This document shows, in pieces, positions 20,599 to 27,307 of a stretch of DNA of 39,046 bases (the stretch's first letter is position 1; every line of letters begins with the position of its first letter). The stretch comes from a virus: the IMG/VR virus record IMGVR_UViG_3300023179_000246, positions 1 to 39,046 of that record; one strand, 5' to 3'. The notes under the pieces are model-generated. The model worked only from the letters and a program-made list of their open reading frames with translations. It was not told the DNA's origin and ran no database searches. The position numbers were made by a program, and so were the translations under genes.

Positions 20599-21243
20599 AT
20601 GAAAGTCAGGAATGTGAGCAAAGTCTGGTCATGGCGGCAAGCCATATTTGAAAGTCAATTATCCGCAACAACCAAATTGGTTTTGGCAGCACTAGGAAGC
20701 CACTTGAATGATATGGGGGATGCGATGTTCCCTAGCCAGCAGAGGTTAGCAAAGCTGTGCAGCTTATCAGAGAGAGCGGTTATTACTCACTTGGCCATAG
20801 CTGAACAAGCTGGGTGGCTAAGAACTCGTAAGCGTCAATTAGAGGGGAAAAAATGGGCTGCTAATGAATATGTGGCGGCGTTCCCAAAAGGGGTGAAGGA
20901 CGTTCATCCCTTGGAGGGTGAAGGGGTGAAGGACGTTCATGTGAGGGGTGAAGGACGTTCACCTGAAGGGGTGAAGGACGTTCATACTAACTCTCCATTA
21001 GAACTCTCCATAGAACTGTCCAGCAAAAAAACAGAAAACGAAACGGAAAAGGAAAAAGATTATAGGTTGTGGAAACGAAGCCTTGTGATTATGGAGGAAT
21101 ATCGCAGAGAAGGAATGCGTCTTACGCTTGCAGAGGCAAAGGATAAGGCTGTTGAAGAGGATAATCGACAGTCAGCCATTGATAAACAGGCCAAAGCGCA
21201 GATTTGCGCCGAGTTGATGAAGTTAGAGGGAGGGAACCGCTAA
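20599..21243 (+). CDS. Replication initiator (helix-turn-helix, O-like) with internal iterons
   Basis: The N-terminal ~75 residues resemble the HTH_36 domain of phage replication organisers (SATTKLVLAALGSHLNDMGD, then MFPSQQRLAKLCSLSERAVITHLA). The middle carries repeats GVKDVH at three places, encoded by origin-like iterons (see separate entry). The C-terminal part is charged and helical, probably binding the DnaB-like helicase encoded next. This layout, with the origin inside the initiator gene and the helicase downstream, parallels lambda O. The stop overlaps the helicase start (TAATG). Confidence 0.8.
   Translation: MKVRNVSKVWSWRQAIFESQLSATTKLVLAALGSHLNDMGDAMFPSQQRLAKLCSLSERAVITHLAIAEQAGWLRTRKRQLEGKKWAANEYVAAFPKGVKDVHPLEGEGVKDVHVRGEGRSPEGVKDVHTNSPLELSIELSSKKTENETEKEKDYRLWKRSLVIMEEYRREGMRLTLAEAKDKAVEEDNRQSAIDKQAKAQICAELMKLEGGNR
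20890..20985 (+). repeat. Iterons: four copies of GGGGTGAAGGACGTTCAT, likely replication origin
   Basis: Copies are at 20890-20907, 20923-20940, 20945-20962 (last T is C) and 20968-20985, with start spacings of 33, 22 and 23 bases. An A-rich stretch follows at 21020-21065, as expected for an unwinding element. The third copy lies in another reading frame from the others, so DNA rather than protein is conserved. Confidence 0.8.
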
Positions 21244-22472
21244 TGGAACACCTACCTCACTCACATTCGGCAGAATTTGCTCTGATAGCGCAGCTTATCG
21301 TTGAGCCGAAAAGTTGGCCGATAGTAGATGGTCAGATAACAAAAGACGACTTTTATGTGCCAGCCAACGCGGCGGTTTTTGAGTTGGTTGAGGCCATGCT
21401 GAAACGGGGCGTGTATGTGTGGCCAGCGTCGGTGGTAGAGGCTATGGCACATACGCAGTTTAAGTTTGATAACCCAAAGCAAACGGTTCAGGACATAATG
21501 GACATTGGAGTGGGCGGAGACTTAAACGGGGCTATGTGGCTGATCAAGCATCTGAAGCAGCGGCGGATGATGATTGTTTATTCCAAGATGATGAATGAGG
21601 CTGCTGCAAAAGGCGATGAGACTGCGATGCTGGCAGCACAGAAGTTGCTTGCCGAAAGCTCGGTGGGCTTTACGACCAAGAAGCCTGAAGATGCCTTAGA
21701 GCAGATGCAGGCGGCGTTGAAACAAGCGCAGGAGCCTGAACGCATGCTACAAACCGGCCTGAAGGCATGGGATGAGGCGTTTGGCGGGTTGGCGAGGGGT
21801 GCTCGCTACGTGATAGCCGGACGCGGTGGTGCAGGGAAGACGGCGTTAGCCCTGAACATGCTGTGGAATGTGGCCAAGCAGGGCAAGAAGGTGCGGCACG
21901 TGTTTTTTGAGGGCACCGAGAGCGAGGTTTGGCACCGCATCATGGCGCGGGAAACGCGCACTCCTATCACGAGCTTCCGCAAGGGCCTTACCGAGCATCA
22001 GGTCGTCCATGTTGTCCGCCAGCAAGACAAGTTGATGGACAGGGATTTGGTGGTGGTAAAAGACCCACGCAACGTGGGAGAGATGATAGAGCGTTGCGGG
22101 GCCTGTGATTTAATTTGCTTGGATGGTATTAGTTCCGCACCTGTTCAAAGCGAGCAAACAATAATTGAACGGGTTCAAGAGGTAACTCGCTATTGTAAAA
22201 CGCTGGCCGACCGCACGGGTGCTACGGTGATTATGCTTGCCCACCTCAACAGCGATGGGGTCAAGAACGCTGGGAGTGGCACGGGTATTTACGGCGGGCA
22301 AGCTGCTACGTTTGACCCGGAGGGCATAGTGGAGTTAGCGGTGGATGAGTTGACCAAGAACGAGAGGGTTAAAACAATCATCGGGCACATTACAAAAAAT
22401 CGCTATGGCGGATTGGGTGTGCTAAAATATCAATTTAACGGGGAGTATATGGACTGCTATGACATTGTTTGA
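21243..22472 (+). CDS. DnaB-like replicative helicase
   Basis: The 409-residue product begins at ATG 21243, overlapping the previous stop. A DnaB N-terminal-like helical domain spans ~5-105. The RecA-type domain has Walker A AGRGGAGKT (192-200), Walker B LICLD (290-294), then AHLNSDG and the KNRYGGLGV segment near the end, which is typical of DnaB's loop and arginine finger. It unwinds the replication fork as a hexamer. Its partner is the upstream initiator. The length is slightly below full-length DnaB. Confidence 0.88.
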   Translation: MEHLPHSHSAEFALIAQLIVEPKSWPIVDGQITKDDFYVPANAAVFELVEAMLKRGVYVWPASVVEAMAHTQFKFDNPKQTVQDIMDIGVGGDLNGAMWLIKHLKQRRMMIVYSKMMNEAAAKGDETAMLAAQKLLAESSVGFTTKKPEDALEQMQAALKQAQEPERMLQTGLKAWDEAFGGLARGARYVIAGRGGAGKTALALNMLWNVAKQGKKVRHVFFEGTESEVWHRIMARETRTPITSFRKGLTEHQVVHVVRQQDKLMDRDLVVVKDPRNVGEMIERCGACDLICLDGISSAPVQSEQTIIERVQEVTRYCKTLADRTGATVIMLAHLNSDGVKNAGSGTGIYGGQAATFDPEGIVELAVDELTKNERVKTIIGHITKNRYGGLGVLKYQFNGEYMDCYDIV

Positions 22473-22566
22473 TTATTTGTGTGAGCTTTATGTGAAAGCG
22501 GGTGGCGACCCAAAAAAGGTTAGAGAATGGCGGGAGGAAGTCATTAAAGGAAGTCGTGATGCGTGA
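22459..22566 (+). CDS. Small helical protein (35 aa)
   Basis: The ATG overlaps the helicase end by 14 bases and the stop overlaps the next gene's GTG start. The product begins MTLFDYLCELYVKAGG and continues with a charged helix (KKVREWREEVIKG). Two overlaps and the position support it. Confidence 0.5.
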   Translation: MTLFDYLCELYVKAGGDPKKVREWREEVIKGSRDA

Positions 22567-22943
22567 ACCTGTTCAAACTAAAATCTAAACAACGCCGAGA
22601 GCAGCCTGAACGTCTTATTCAGAACTCCGTGATTGAATACCTGCAAGTGCTGCAAAACCAAGGCAAGCTGTTTTTTTGGCGGCAAAGCAACACGGGTACT
22701 TACGATAAAAACAGGGAAACCTTCCTGAAACGTAAGAAGTTAGGTGAGCGTAACGGTGTGCCGGATATTCTGCTCTGCGTAGGAGGGCGTTTGGTTGGTT
22801 TTGAGGTCAAAGCGCCCAAGGGATATCAGTCAACCTTCCAAAAACAATTTGAGGCCGATTTGGTGAAGGCTGGTGGGTGTTATTACATTATCAAGTCGCT
22901 TGACGATGCGCGGTTGGCTTTAGCGCGGCACGGTGTGAGTTAG
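22563..22943 (+). CDS. VRR-NUC domain nuclease
   Basis: The GTG start overlaps the previous stop. In this 126-residue product, the VRR-NUC fold is clear: ERLIQNSVIEYLQVLQNQG (helix with E16), FFWRQSNTG, GVPD (65-68), E81-V-K83 and Q93, forming the PD-(D/E)xK centre. Such stand-alone nucleases are structure-specific and may resolve junctions in phage replication or recombination. The gene follows the helicase and ends at a convergent minus-strand gene with a 53-base overlap. Confidence 0.85.
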   Translation: MNLFKLKSKQRREQPERLIQNSVIEYLQVLQNQGKLFFWRQSNTGTYDKNRETFLKRKKLGERNGVPDILLCVGGRLVGFEVKAPKGYQSTFQKQFEADLVKAGGCYYIIKSLDDARLALARHGVS

Positions 22944-23094
22944 CGCGGGCCGCATCAATTATTTGGTCTTCGTAAACCTTAAGGACAACTAATTCTGACA
23001 GGAGTTGGTCGCGCCGTTCTTGAATATCCCGTAACTGCTGATGTTGAGATGGAGTAAACTGCAAACCTTGTTGTTGTTCTTGCTTGCGTGGCAT
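22891..23094 (-). CDS. Hypothetical helical protein (67 aa)
   Basis: The product is Gln/Arg-rich with a likely coiled coil (LRDIQERRDQLLSELVVLKV). A GGAAAG site precedes the ATG, and it is spaced five bases after the previous gene of the same operon. Its 3' end overlaps the VRR-NUC gene on the opposite strand, so overlap is a caution. Confidence 0.5.
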   Translation of the reverse strand: MPRKQEQQQGLQFTPSQHQQLRDIQERRDQLLSELVVLKVYEDQIIDAARANSHRAALKPTAHRQAT

Positions 23095-23099
23095 GATTG

Positions 23100-23318
23100 T
23101 TACTTTCCTTGCTTAATGCTCCATAAGTATTCCTGCGCGGTGCCTCTCATTGTAGGCGTAACCTCCACCCCAAACAGGTGAAGGTGATTAAGCAGGCGGG
23201 TTTCGATGTAGGTTACGGTATCCATGCCCTGCGCGGCTGATTGGCGCTTGATGAAGGCCAACAGGTCACGGTCAAACGTAGTGCAGAACTGAATGCGGCG
23301 GGTTTGCTTGCGTTTCAT
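23100..23318 (-). CDS. Small DNA-binding-like protein (72 aa)
   Basis: ATG 23318 lies eight bases after AGG; ATG 23324 and GTG 23327 are in-frame alternatives. The basic N-terminus MKRKQTRRIQFCTTFDRDLL, then a helix, resembles a ribbon-helix-helix start (beta strand FCTTF then helix LLAFIKRQSAAQG). A regulator is a reasonable guess. Confidence 0.55.
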   Translation of the reverse strand: MKRKQTRRIQFCTTFDRDLLAFIKRQSAAQGMDTVTYIETRLLNHLHLFGVEVTPTMRGTAQEYLWSIKQGK

Positions 23319-23327
23319 GGCCATCAC

Positions 23328-23594
23328 CTAAAAAGGGATTTCCGAGTCGTCAGGCATAGCAGCTGGCTTAGGAAGCGGCTTGGCAATCGGTTTGGCGGCA
23401 GGCTTGGCGCTCGTGGCATCGGCTAGCTTGGCGCTTAGGCTAATCCAGTCGCCGCTGTCGTTGGTCTTGCTCCAGCCTGATAACCAGTAGGTCTTGCCAT
23501 CAATCGTAATCTTGCCCTTGTAGTCGGGGTGGGTGTCTTTTTCCTTGCGGCTGTTAATGCTCAAGCTGCCGCTGTTGTCTTTATTCATTTTCAT
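23328..23594 (-). CDS. SSB-like single-stranded-DNA-binding protein with DDSEIPF tail
   Basis: This 88-residue product has an OB-like core (GSLSINSRKEKDTHPDYKGK, then ITIDGKTYWLSGWSKTNDSG) as in small phage proteins I associate with single-stranded DNA binding. A Pro/Ala/Lys linker follows, then the acidic C-terminal end DDSEIPF, which resembles the SSB tip DDDIPF that recruits replication and repair partners. It lies downstream of the Rad52-like gene in the same operon, which fits a recombination role. Confidence 0.75.
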   Translation of the reverse strand: MKMNKDNSGSLSINSRKEKDTHPDYKGKITIDGKTYWLSGWSKTNDSGDWISLSAKLADATSAKPAAKPIAKPLPKPAAMPDDSEIPF

Positions 23595-23739
23595 CGTCTT
23601 TCATTTGTTGATCCCAGAGTTTTTTGTAAATATCTCTGGCCTTTCTCTCTGCTGCTTGTGCGGCTTCAAGTTTTCTAAGAGCTTCTATGGCTGCACGGAA
23701 GGCAGCAAGATAAGCGTCGCGGGCTTCGTCAAGTGTCAA
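23581..23739 (-). CDS. Small helical protein (52 aa, TTG start)
   Basis: The TTG at 23739 overlaps the stop of the Rad52-like gene. The product continues TLDEARDAYLAAFRAAIEAL and ends WDQQMKDDENE, a clearly helical Ala-rich protein. Its stop overlaps the next gene by 14 bases. The continuous open frame and fit to the operon support it despite the rare start. Confidence 0.55.
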   Translation of the reverse strand: MTLDEARDAYLAAFRAAIEALRKLEAAQAAERKARDIYKKLWDQQMKDDENE

Positions 23740-24344
23740 AAGGGCACCCCCGCATCCATCAATATCTGCTTGGCTTTAGGATACTTTGCAGCGGCGGCAA
23801 TTTTTGCGCTGTTCTCGCCATCATAGCCAACCTTGTCGGCTTCAAGTTCACGCATTGCGGCGTAGCTGTTAGCCCAATGGACGGCGGCGGCTTCCTTATC
23901 TGTGGCGTCAAAGCGTAAGAGCCGTTCCAGCCTAGCGTATTCGTGCTTGGCAATACGTTTGCCGCCATCAAGTTCAACCCATGGGCTTTCAATGTCGTAA
24001 AGGTAGCGGCCAATACCCCATTTAACCGCCGCACGCTTGAACGCATCGCTGATTGCACCTTTCTCTGCCTCAACATCGCTATCACCAGCGGCATCGGCTT
24101 TAGTAATCCAGCCTTCGTTGCATCGGATGCTTAGATAACAAACGGTTTTATTACCGTGGACTTCATAGCGGTCTTGCCAGTTATCAGGCCCCATTACATC
24201 GTCGAGGCGGTTCATAACATCGCGTGCGTCTATGTAGGCAAGTGCAAGTCCCTTGGACTTGTCGGCTGTAGTGCTGCCAACGCGCCAACTAACTCGGCTA
24301 GGTTCAAAAGGCATCTTAAGTTGAGTGAAAACGCTAACGCTCAT
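23736..24344 (-). CDS. Rad52/Rad22-like single-strand annealing protein
   Basis: The 202-residue product shows the Rad52-family core: RVGSTTADKSKGLALAYIDA, RDVMNRLDDVMGPDNWQDRY, EAEKGAISDAFKRAAVKWGI, GRYLYDIESPWVEL. Phage members anneal complementary strands during recombination-dependent replication. The C-terminal ~70 residues are helical. ATG 24344 overlaps the upstream stop (TAATG). Its operon partners are the SSB-like protein and two small proteins. Confidence 0.85.
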   Translation of the reverse strand: MSVSVFTQLKMPFEPSRVSWRVGSTTADKSKGLALAYIDARDVMNRLDDVMGPDNWQDRYEVHGNKTVCYLSIRCNEGWITKADAAGDSDVEAEKGAISDAFKRAAVKWGIGRYLYDIESPWVELDGGKRIAKHEYARLERLLRFDATDKEAAAVHWANSYAAMRELEADKVGYDGENSAKIAAAAKYPKAKQILMDAGVPF

Positions 24345-24448
24345 TATTTGGCTTCCTCCATTGCGCGTTCATAGAGCCATTGCTCGTATCCATCCATCAT
24401 CTCTTGATATTCCTGTTCGGTCATTTCTGGCATCATTTCATCGTTCAT
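24344..24448 (-). CDS. Small acidic protein (34 aa), first gene of the recombination operon
   Basis: GGAG lies nine bases before the ATG. The product is acidic and Met/Glu-rich (begins MNDEMMPEMTEQEYQEMMDG). Its stop overlaps the Rad52-like start (TAATG). It is transcribed from the promoter at 24477-24504. Confidence 0.6.
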   Translation of the reverse strand: MNDEMMPEMTEQEYQEMMDGYEQWLYERAMEEAK

Positions 24449-24476
24449 TGTGTTTTTCTCCTTTTGTTGTAGCCCC

Positions 24477-24504
24477 ATTATAAGTGTAATGGTGTATTGG
24501 TCAA
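24477..24504 (-). promoter_or_regulatory. Leftward early promoter
   Basis: On the minus strand, TTGACC (24499-24504) and a perfect -10 TATAAT (24477-24482) are 16 bases apart. It drives the Rad52/SSB operon. Confidence 0.75.
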
Positions 24505-24529
24505 TAGAAAATAACAACAAAACGACAAT

Positions 24530-24575
24530 TCAATAAGTTAGGATTATTGACATAAGGGTATTGATACGGTTAAAT
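24530..24575 (+). promoter_or_regulatory. Rightward early promoter with operator
   Basis: A consensus -35 TTGACA (24547-24552) is followed after 17 bases by TTAAAT (24570-24575). An inverted repeat TCAATAA-gttagga-TTATTGA (24530-24550) covers the -35. It lies about 26 bases from the leftward -35, so one bound regulator could control both directions. Confidence 0.75.
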
Positions 24576-24604
24576 AAGGCACAAACAAAGAAAAGGAAAA
24601 CAAA

Positions 24605-24733
24605 ATGAAACTACTCGACAAAATGGCAGAAGCGGCAGTAACGGGTAACGACCCGCTGGCGCAGGCGTCTATTGCTTTTGGTATTGGTGCGATTGCTGGT
24701 GCGCTCATGCTGCTGGTGATTTTCTTAGCTTAA
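24605..24733 (+). CDS. Small membrane protein (42 aa)
   Basis: AAAAGGAAAACAAA precedes the ATG. The product has a polar N-terminus (MKLLDKMAEAAVTGNDPLAQ) and a single hydrophobic C-terminal segment (~22-42). It is the first product of the rightward promoter. The function is unknown. Confidence 0.65.
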   Translation: MKLLDKMAEAAVTGNDPLAQASIAFGIGAIAGALMLLVIFLA

Positions 24734-24751
24734 CAATGGAAAGTGAGGACA

Positions 24752-25054
24752 ATGAAGAAGAAAATAGAAACGCTGCCTAATCTTAAAAAAGGAAGCTGCA
24801 CTTATCACATTGCTATGGCGCTGCTGAATGGTCGCAGATTGAGCCAGCTTGAAGTTGACAAGCTACTGGAGACCAAGGGCATCTACCGCACCGACATGGG
24901 GCGCAAAAAGCGCAAGGCGCTGGAATGGTTGCGGGAGCATGATTTACAGGTGAGCTATCTGGTGGGGCCGAAGAATGAGCGACGTTATTGGGTATCTGCA
25001 CCGTATTCCGTGCTGCAAGAGATTAAAGGCAAGCTTAAGGGGGCAACCAAATGA
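24752..25054 (+). CDS. Basic hypothetical protein (100 aa)
   Basis: ATG 24752 follows GTGAGGAC; the GTG at 24743 lies inside that site. The product is strongly basic and helical (RRLSQLEVDKLLETKG, then KRKALEWLREHDLQVSYL), with a winged-helix-like feel but no family assignment. It could be an early regulator. The stop overlaps the Hfq-like start (ATGA). Confidence 0.65.
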   Translation: MKKKIETLPNLKKGSCTYHIAMALLNGRRLSQLEVDKLLETKGIYRTDMGRKKRKALEWLREHDLQVSYLVGPKNERRYWVSAPYSVLQEIKGKLKGATK

Positions 25055-25320
25055 AGCTCGCTAAGACGCTGTTTGAGCAGTTTGTAACGCCTTTGAAAGA
25101 GGAGGCGGTGGAAGTCAACATCTTCCTCAATAGCGGGGCCAAGTTGAGTGGTGTTGTGACCAAGGTGGCTGATGATGGGATTACGCTGGAGAAGCGTGGG
25201 GCAATCTATGTGTCGCGTGCCTCCATTGCCAGCGTGGTTCCGTATAGCGGCGATGTGCCTGCGGATGAGGAACACCCAAGGGCTATGGCGCTGTATCACC
25301 AAGGGCGGAAGGTGTTGTGA
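25051..25320 (+). CDS. Hfq/LSm-like protein
   Basis: Residues ~7-64 fit the Sm fold of Hfq: an N-terminal helix (LFEQFVTPLKEEA), Sm1-like EVNIFLNSGAKLSGVVTKVA, DDGITLEKRGAIYV and an Sm2-like end YVSRASIASVVP, parallel to Hfq's YKHAISTIMP. The product is 89 residues. Hfq uses hexameric rings to bind small RNA and mRNA, including A-rich tails. The Sm2 His is replaced and the core is divergent, so binding of canonical sRNA is not assured. It sits in the early operon between short genes with ATGA/TGATG overlaps. Confidence 0.75.
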   Translation: MKLAKTLFEQFVTPLKEEAVEVNIFLNSGAKLSGVVTKVADDGITLEKRGAIYVSRASIASVVPYSGDVPADEEHPRAMALYHQGRKVL

Positions 25321-25697
25321 TGTTTAACAGCATTCGCCGCTTTATTACCAAGCAACGCCTTATCGGCAGGCTTAATCGTATCAAAGCCAGCGTGGATAAC
25401 GTGATGGAGTATGAAGATTATGGCGCAAAGGATTTCCGGGCCATAAAGGCCGATGCTAAGTGGCCTCAATATGGGAATTGTGCTGTTTATGCGGCTAGCT
25501 ATCAAGCGCGATTGGATGAAGTTGGGATAAAAGGCCACATCTACTATGGCATCCATAAAGCGAGGGGGGCTCATGCAGTTGTGTTGGTGCCTTCAGAGTT
25601 TGGCCCGTATGTGATGGACAACTTTGGACGCTCTGTGTGGCCGTATGATAGTCGGGATTGGGCGCTGTTTTATATGTGGACGGGGGAGGTGAAGTGA
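25320..25697 (+). CDS. Transglutaminase-like (BTLCP-type) cysteine peptidase
   Basis: ATG 25320 overlaps the previous stop (TGATG) and follows GGAAGG. In this 125-residue product, C54 in GNCAVYAAS, H85 in GAHAVVLV and D100 in YVMDNFG form a probable Cys-His-Asp triad, as in bacterial transglutaminase-like cysteine peptidases. The target is unknown; a host protein or cell-wall bond is possible. The stop overlaps the next ATG. Confidence 0.65.
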   Translation: MFNSIRRFITKQRLIGRLNRIKASVDNVMEYEDYGAKDFRAIKADAKWPQYGNCAVYAASYQARLDEVGIKGHIYYGIHKARGAHAVVLVPSEFGPYVMDNFGRSVWPYDSRDWALFYMWTGEVK

Positions 25698-25951
25698 TGG
25701 GAAGTTTGTTTAAGGCCAAGCAGCCAGCACCGCCGCCGCCATTTACTAAGGGTTGTTGGTTGGATGTGGAGCAAGCTGAAGATAAAGAGTTTAGGGAAGT
25801 GCTTAAGTTGTCGTCGGATGAGTTTAAACGCTCGGTTGATGTGTTAAAACATCTTTATGCTGGCGATAAATCTAACCACCTGCCTGGTAGAGATACAAAA
25901 AGAATATTGGGCGAGTGGGAAAAGACAAACAAGAGGTTGTTAGGAGAATAA
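25697..25951 (+). CDS. Hypothetical protein (84 aa)
   Basis: ATG 25697 overlaps the previous stop (TGATG) and follows GGAGG. The product begins MGSLFKAKQPAPPPPF, then has a charged helical body (REVLKLSSDEFKRSVDVLKH). It ends the early operon. No family was recognised. Confidence 0.6.
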   Translation: MGSLFKAKQPAPPPPFTKGCWLDVEQAEDKEFREVLKLSSDEFKRSVDVLKHLYAGDKSNHLPGRDTKRILGEWEKTNKRLLGE

Positions 25952-26210
25952 AATAGATGGAATTGCTGATGAGTGGCTATCAGGAAATGACTGCGCTGTT
26001 GCCACCGCCTGTATTGTAATAGGGCATTCCGCACCGACGTATAAGTAAGAATAGATACGGAAATTGCTTTTTTGTTGTTTTAACGTGCAAAGTGTCAAAA
26101 GTGATTACCACTCTGAAGCGTAATTGATTACCACTATGCAGCGTAATTAGATTGACTAAAAATAGCGCCGTGTTATTCTTGTTTTGCTGATGAAGTAAAA
26201 GGGAGGAAAA
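25952..26210. promoter_or_regulatory. Late-gene regulatory region with tandem 23-bp repeats
   Basis: Two adjacent repeats (26102-26124 and 26125-26147), each beginning TGATTACCACT and ending AGCGTAAT, are 21/23 identical. A candidate promoter follows: -35 TTGACT (26152-26157), 16 bases, -10 TATTCT (26174-26179). The repeats end five bases before the -35, a classic activator position. An open frame of 20 codons at 25957-26019 is noted but not called. Confidence 0.55.
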
Positions 26211-26516
26211 GTGAGGCGCGGCCGCTTTTTAATGCTATCGCAGCACTATTTGGCAGCGTTCCAAAACGATGCTGAATTTGAAACCACGTTGGGCATTCTC
26301 CTTCTTATCTTATATAAAGCTAATTACCGTGATGGTATTGCTTATATCACTGCAAATGATATTGTAGATACGCTTGGGGCGCATAGGTCACATGTAGACC
26401 GCCGCATCGCCTTCCTTATCCGAAAGGGACTCATCAGCAAAGTCAATGGCAAAGGCCGCTCCAAGCACTTCCGCTTGTCGTTTTGGTCTGCGCCTAAACG
26501 CAAGGAAAGCAAATGA
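26211..26516 (+). CDS. Winged-helix DNA-binding protein (101 aa)
   Basis: The GTG start follows GGGAGG by five bases. The central part has a helix-turn-helix pattern (YITANDIVDTLGAHRSHVDR, then RIAFLIRKGLISKVNGKGRS), as in winged-helix regulators. It is the first gene behind the repeats at 26102-26147, so it may regulate the late operon or this promoter. Confidence 0.7.
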   Translation: MRRGRFLMLSQHYLAAFQNDAEFETTLGILLLILYKANYRDGIAYITANDIVDTLGAHRSHVDRRIAFLIRKGLISKVNGKGRSKHFRLSFWSAPKRKESK

Positions 26517-26544
26517 AGTGGGAGATAGGTTTTGCAAAGGCTTG

Positions 26545-26796
26545 ATGGGGTTTGGTGGCACAAGCAGAAAGAACTTCAAACGCAAAGAGCGTAAGCTGCG
26601 CTACTTGGCTCTTAAAACTTACGGTAACAAATGCGCGTGCTGTGGTGCTGGCCCTGAAGCTCAATTACACGTTGACCACATCAAACCGAAAAGCAGATAC
26701 CCTGAATTGGCAATGAGTTTGCATAATCTTCAAATCCTTTGCAAAGCCTGCAACGAAGGCAAATCCAATTGGGACGAAACAAAATGGAGAGAGTAA
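26545..26796 (+). CDS. HNH endonuclease
   Basis: In this 83-residue product, C30, C33, C66 and C69 form the zinc-binding pairs, and H42-V-D44-H45 with N61 and N70 form the HNH core (HVDHIKPKSRYPEL). ATG 26545 follows AAAGG; the longer frame from 26446 would overlap the winged-helix gene. An HNH next to the terminase genes is a common arrangement that assists DNA packaging cuts. Confidence 0.8.
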   Translation: MGFGGTSRKNFKRKERKLRYLALKTYGNKCACCGAGPEAQLHVDHIKPKSRYPELAMSLHNLQILCKACNEGKSNWDETKWRE

Positions 26797-26839
26797 CAAT
26801 CTATTTGACGACCACAACCTATTGATTTAATTTTATGGC

Positions 26840-27307
26840 ATGGCACGCCCGATTGTTTGGACCGACGATAAGAAAGAAGAAGCTGTTAAGCATATTTTGT
26901 TGCAACTTGCGACGTCGGAGCTTGGGCTTGAACACATTTGCAACGCCGAGGAATGGCTGCCAAGTGCGAGCACATTTCATGAGTGGCGGGCAGGCGATAA
27001 AGTATTAGCGGAGAGATACGCCCGCGCGCGCGAAGAACAAGCGGTGTATATGGCTGATACAGCGGGGGTTATTGGCACGCAGTTGGTTGCTAAAAATCCG
27101 TCGTATAGCGTAGACCCTCAAGCCTATCGGGCTTATTTGGACGGTGTGAAGTGGCGAGCAAGTAAGCTGGCGCCTAAGACTTTCGGGGAAAAGCAGCAGG
27201 TGGAGCATACTGGAAAGGATGGCGGCCCGATTAAAACCGAGGCAGTGTATAAGGAATTGTCTGTAGACGAATTAAAGAAGCTCGCAGCTCTTGGAACTGA
27301 AAGCTGA
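26840..27307 (+). CDS. terS: Terminase small subunit
   Basis: The 155-residue product has an N-terminal helix-turn-helix region (EHICNAEEWLPSASTFHEWR) and central helices (KVLAERYARAREEQAVYMAD), followed by KTFGEKQQVEHTG, typical of phage small terminases. It recognises DNA for packaging. It overlaps the large subunit by 17 bases. Confidence 0.85.
   Translation: MARPIVWTDDKKEEAVKHILLQLATSELGLEHICNAEEWLPSASTFHEWRAGDKVLAERYARAREEQAVYMADTAGVIGTQLVAKNPSYSVDPQAYRAYLDGVKWRASKLAPKTFGEKQQVEHTGKDGGPIKTEAVYKELSVDELKKLAALGTES

Noticed and set aside
20890-20985. CRISPR-like array
   Set aside because: Repeats are short, unevenly spaced, inside a coding gene and without cas genes.
25957-26019. A 20-codon open frame (begins MELLMSGYQEM)
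   Set aside because: Too short, without ribosome site or neighbour overlap; likely chance.
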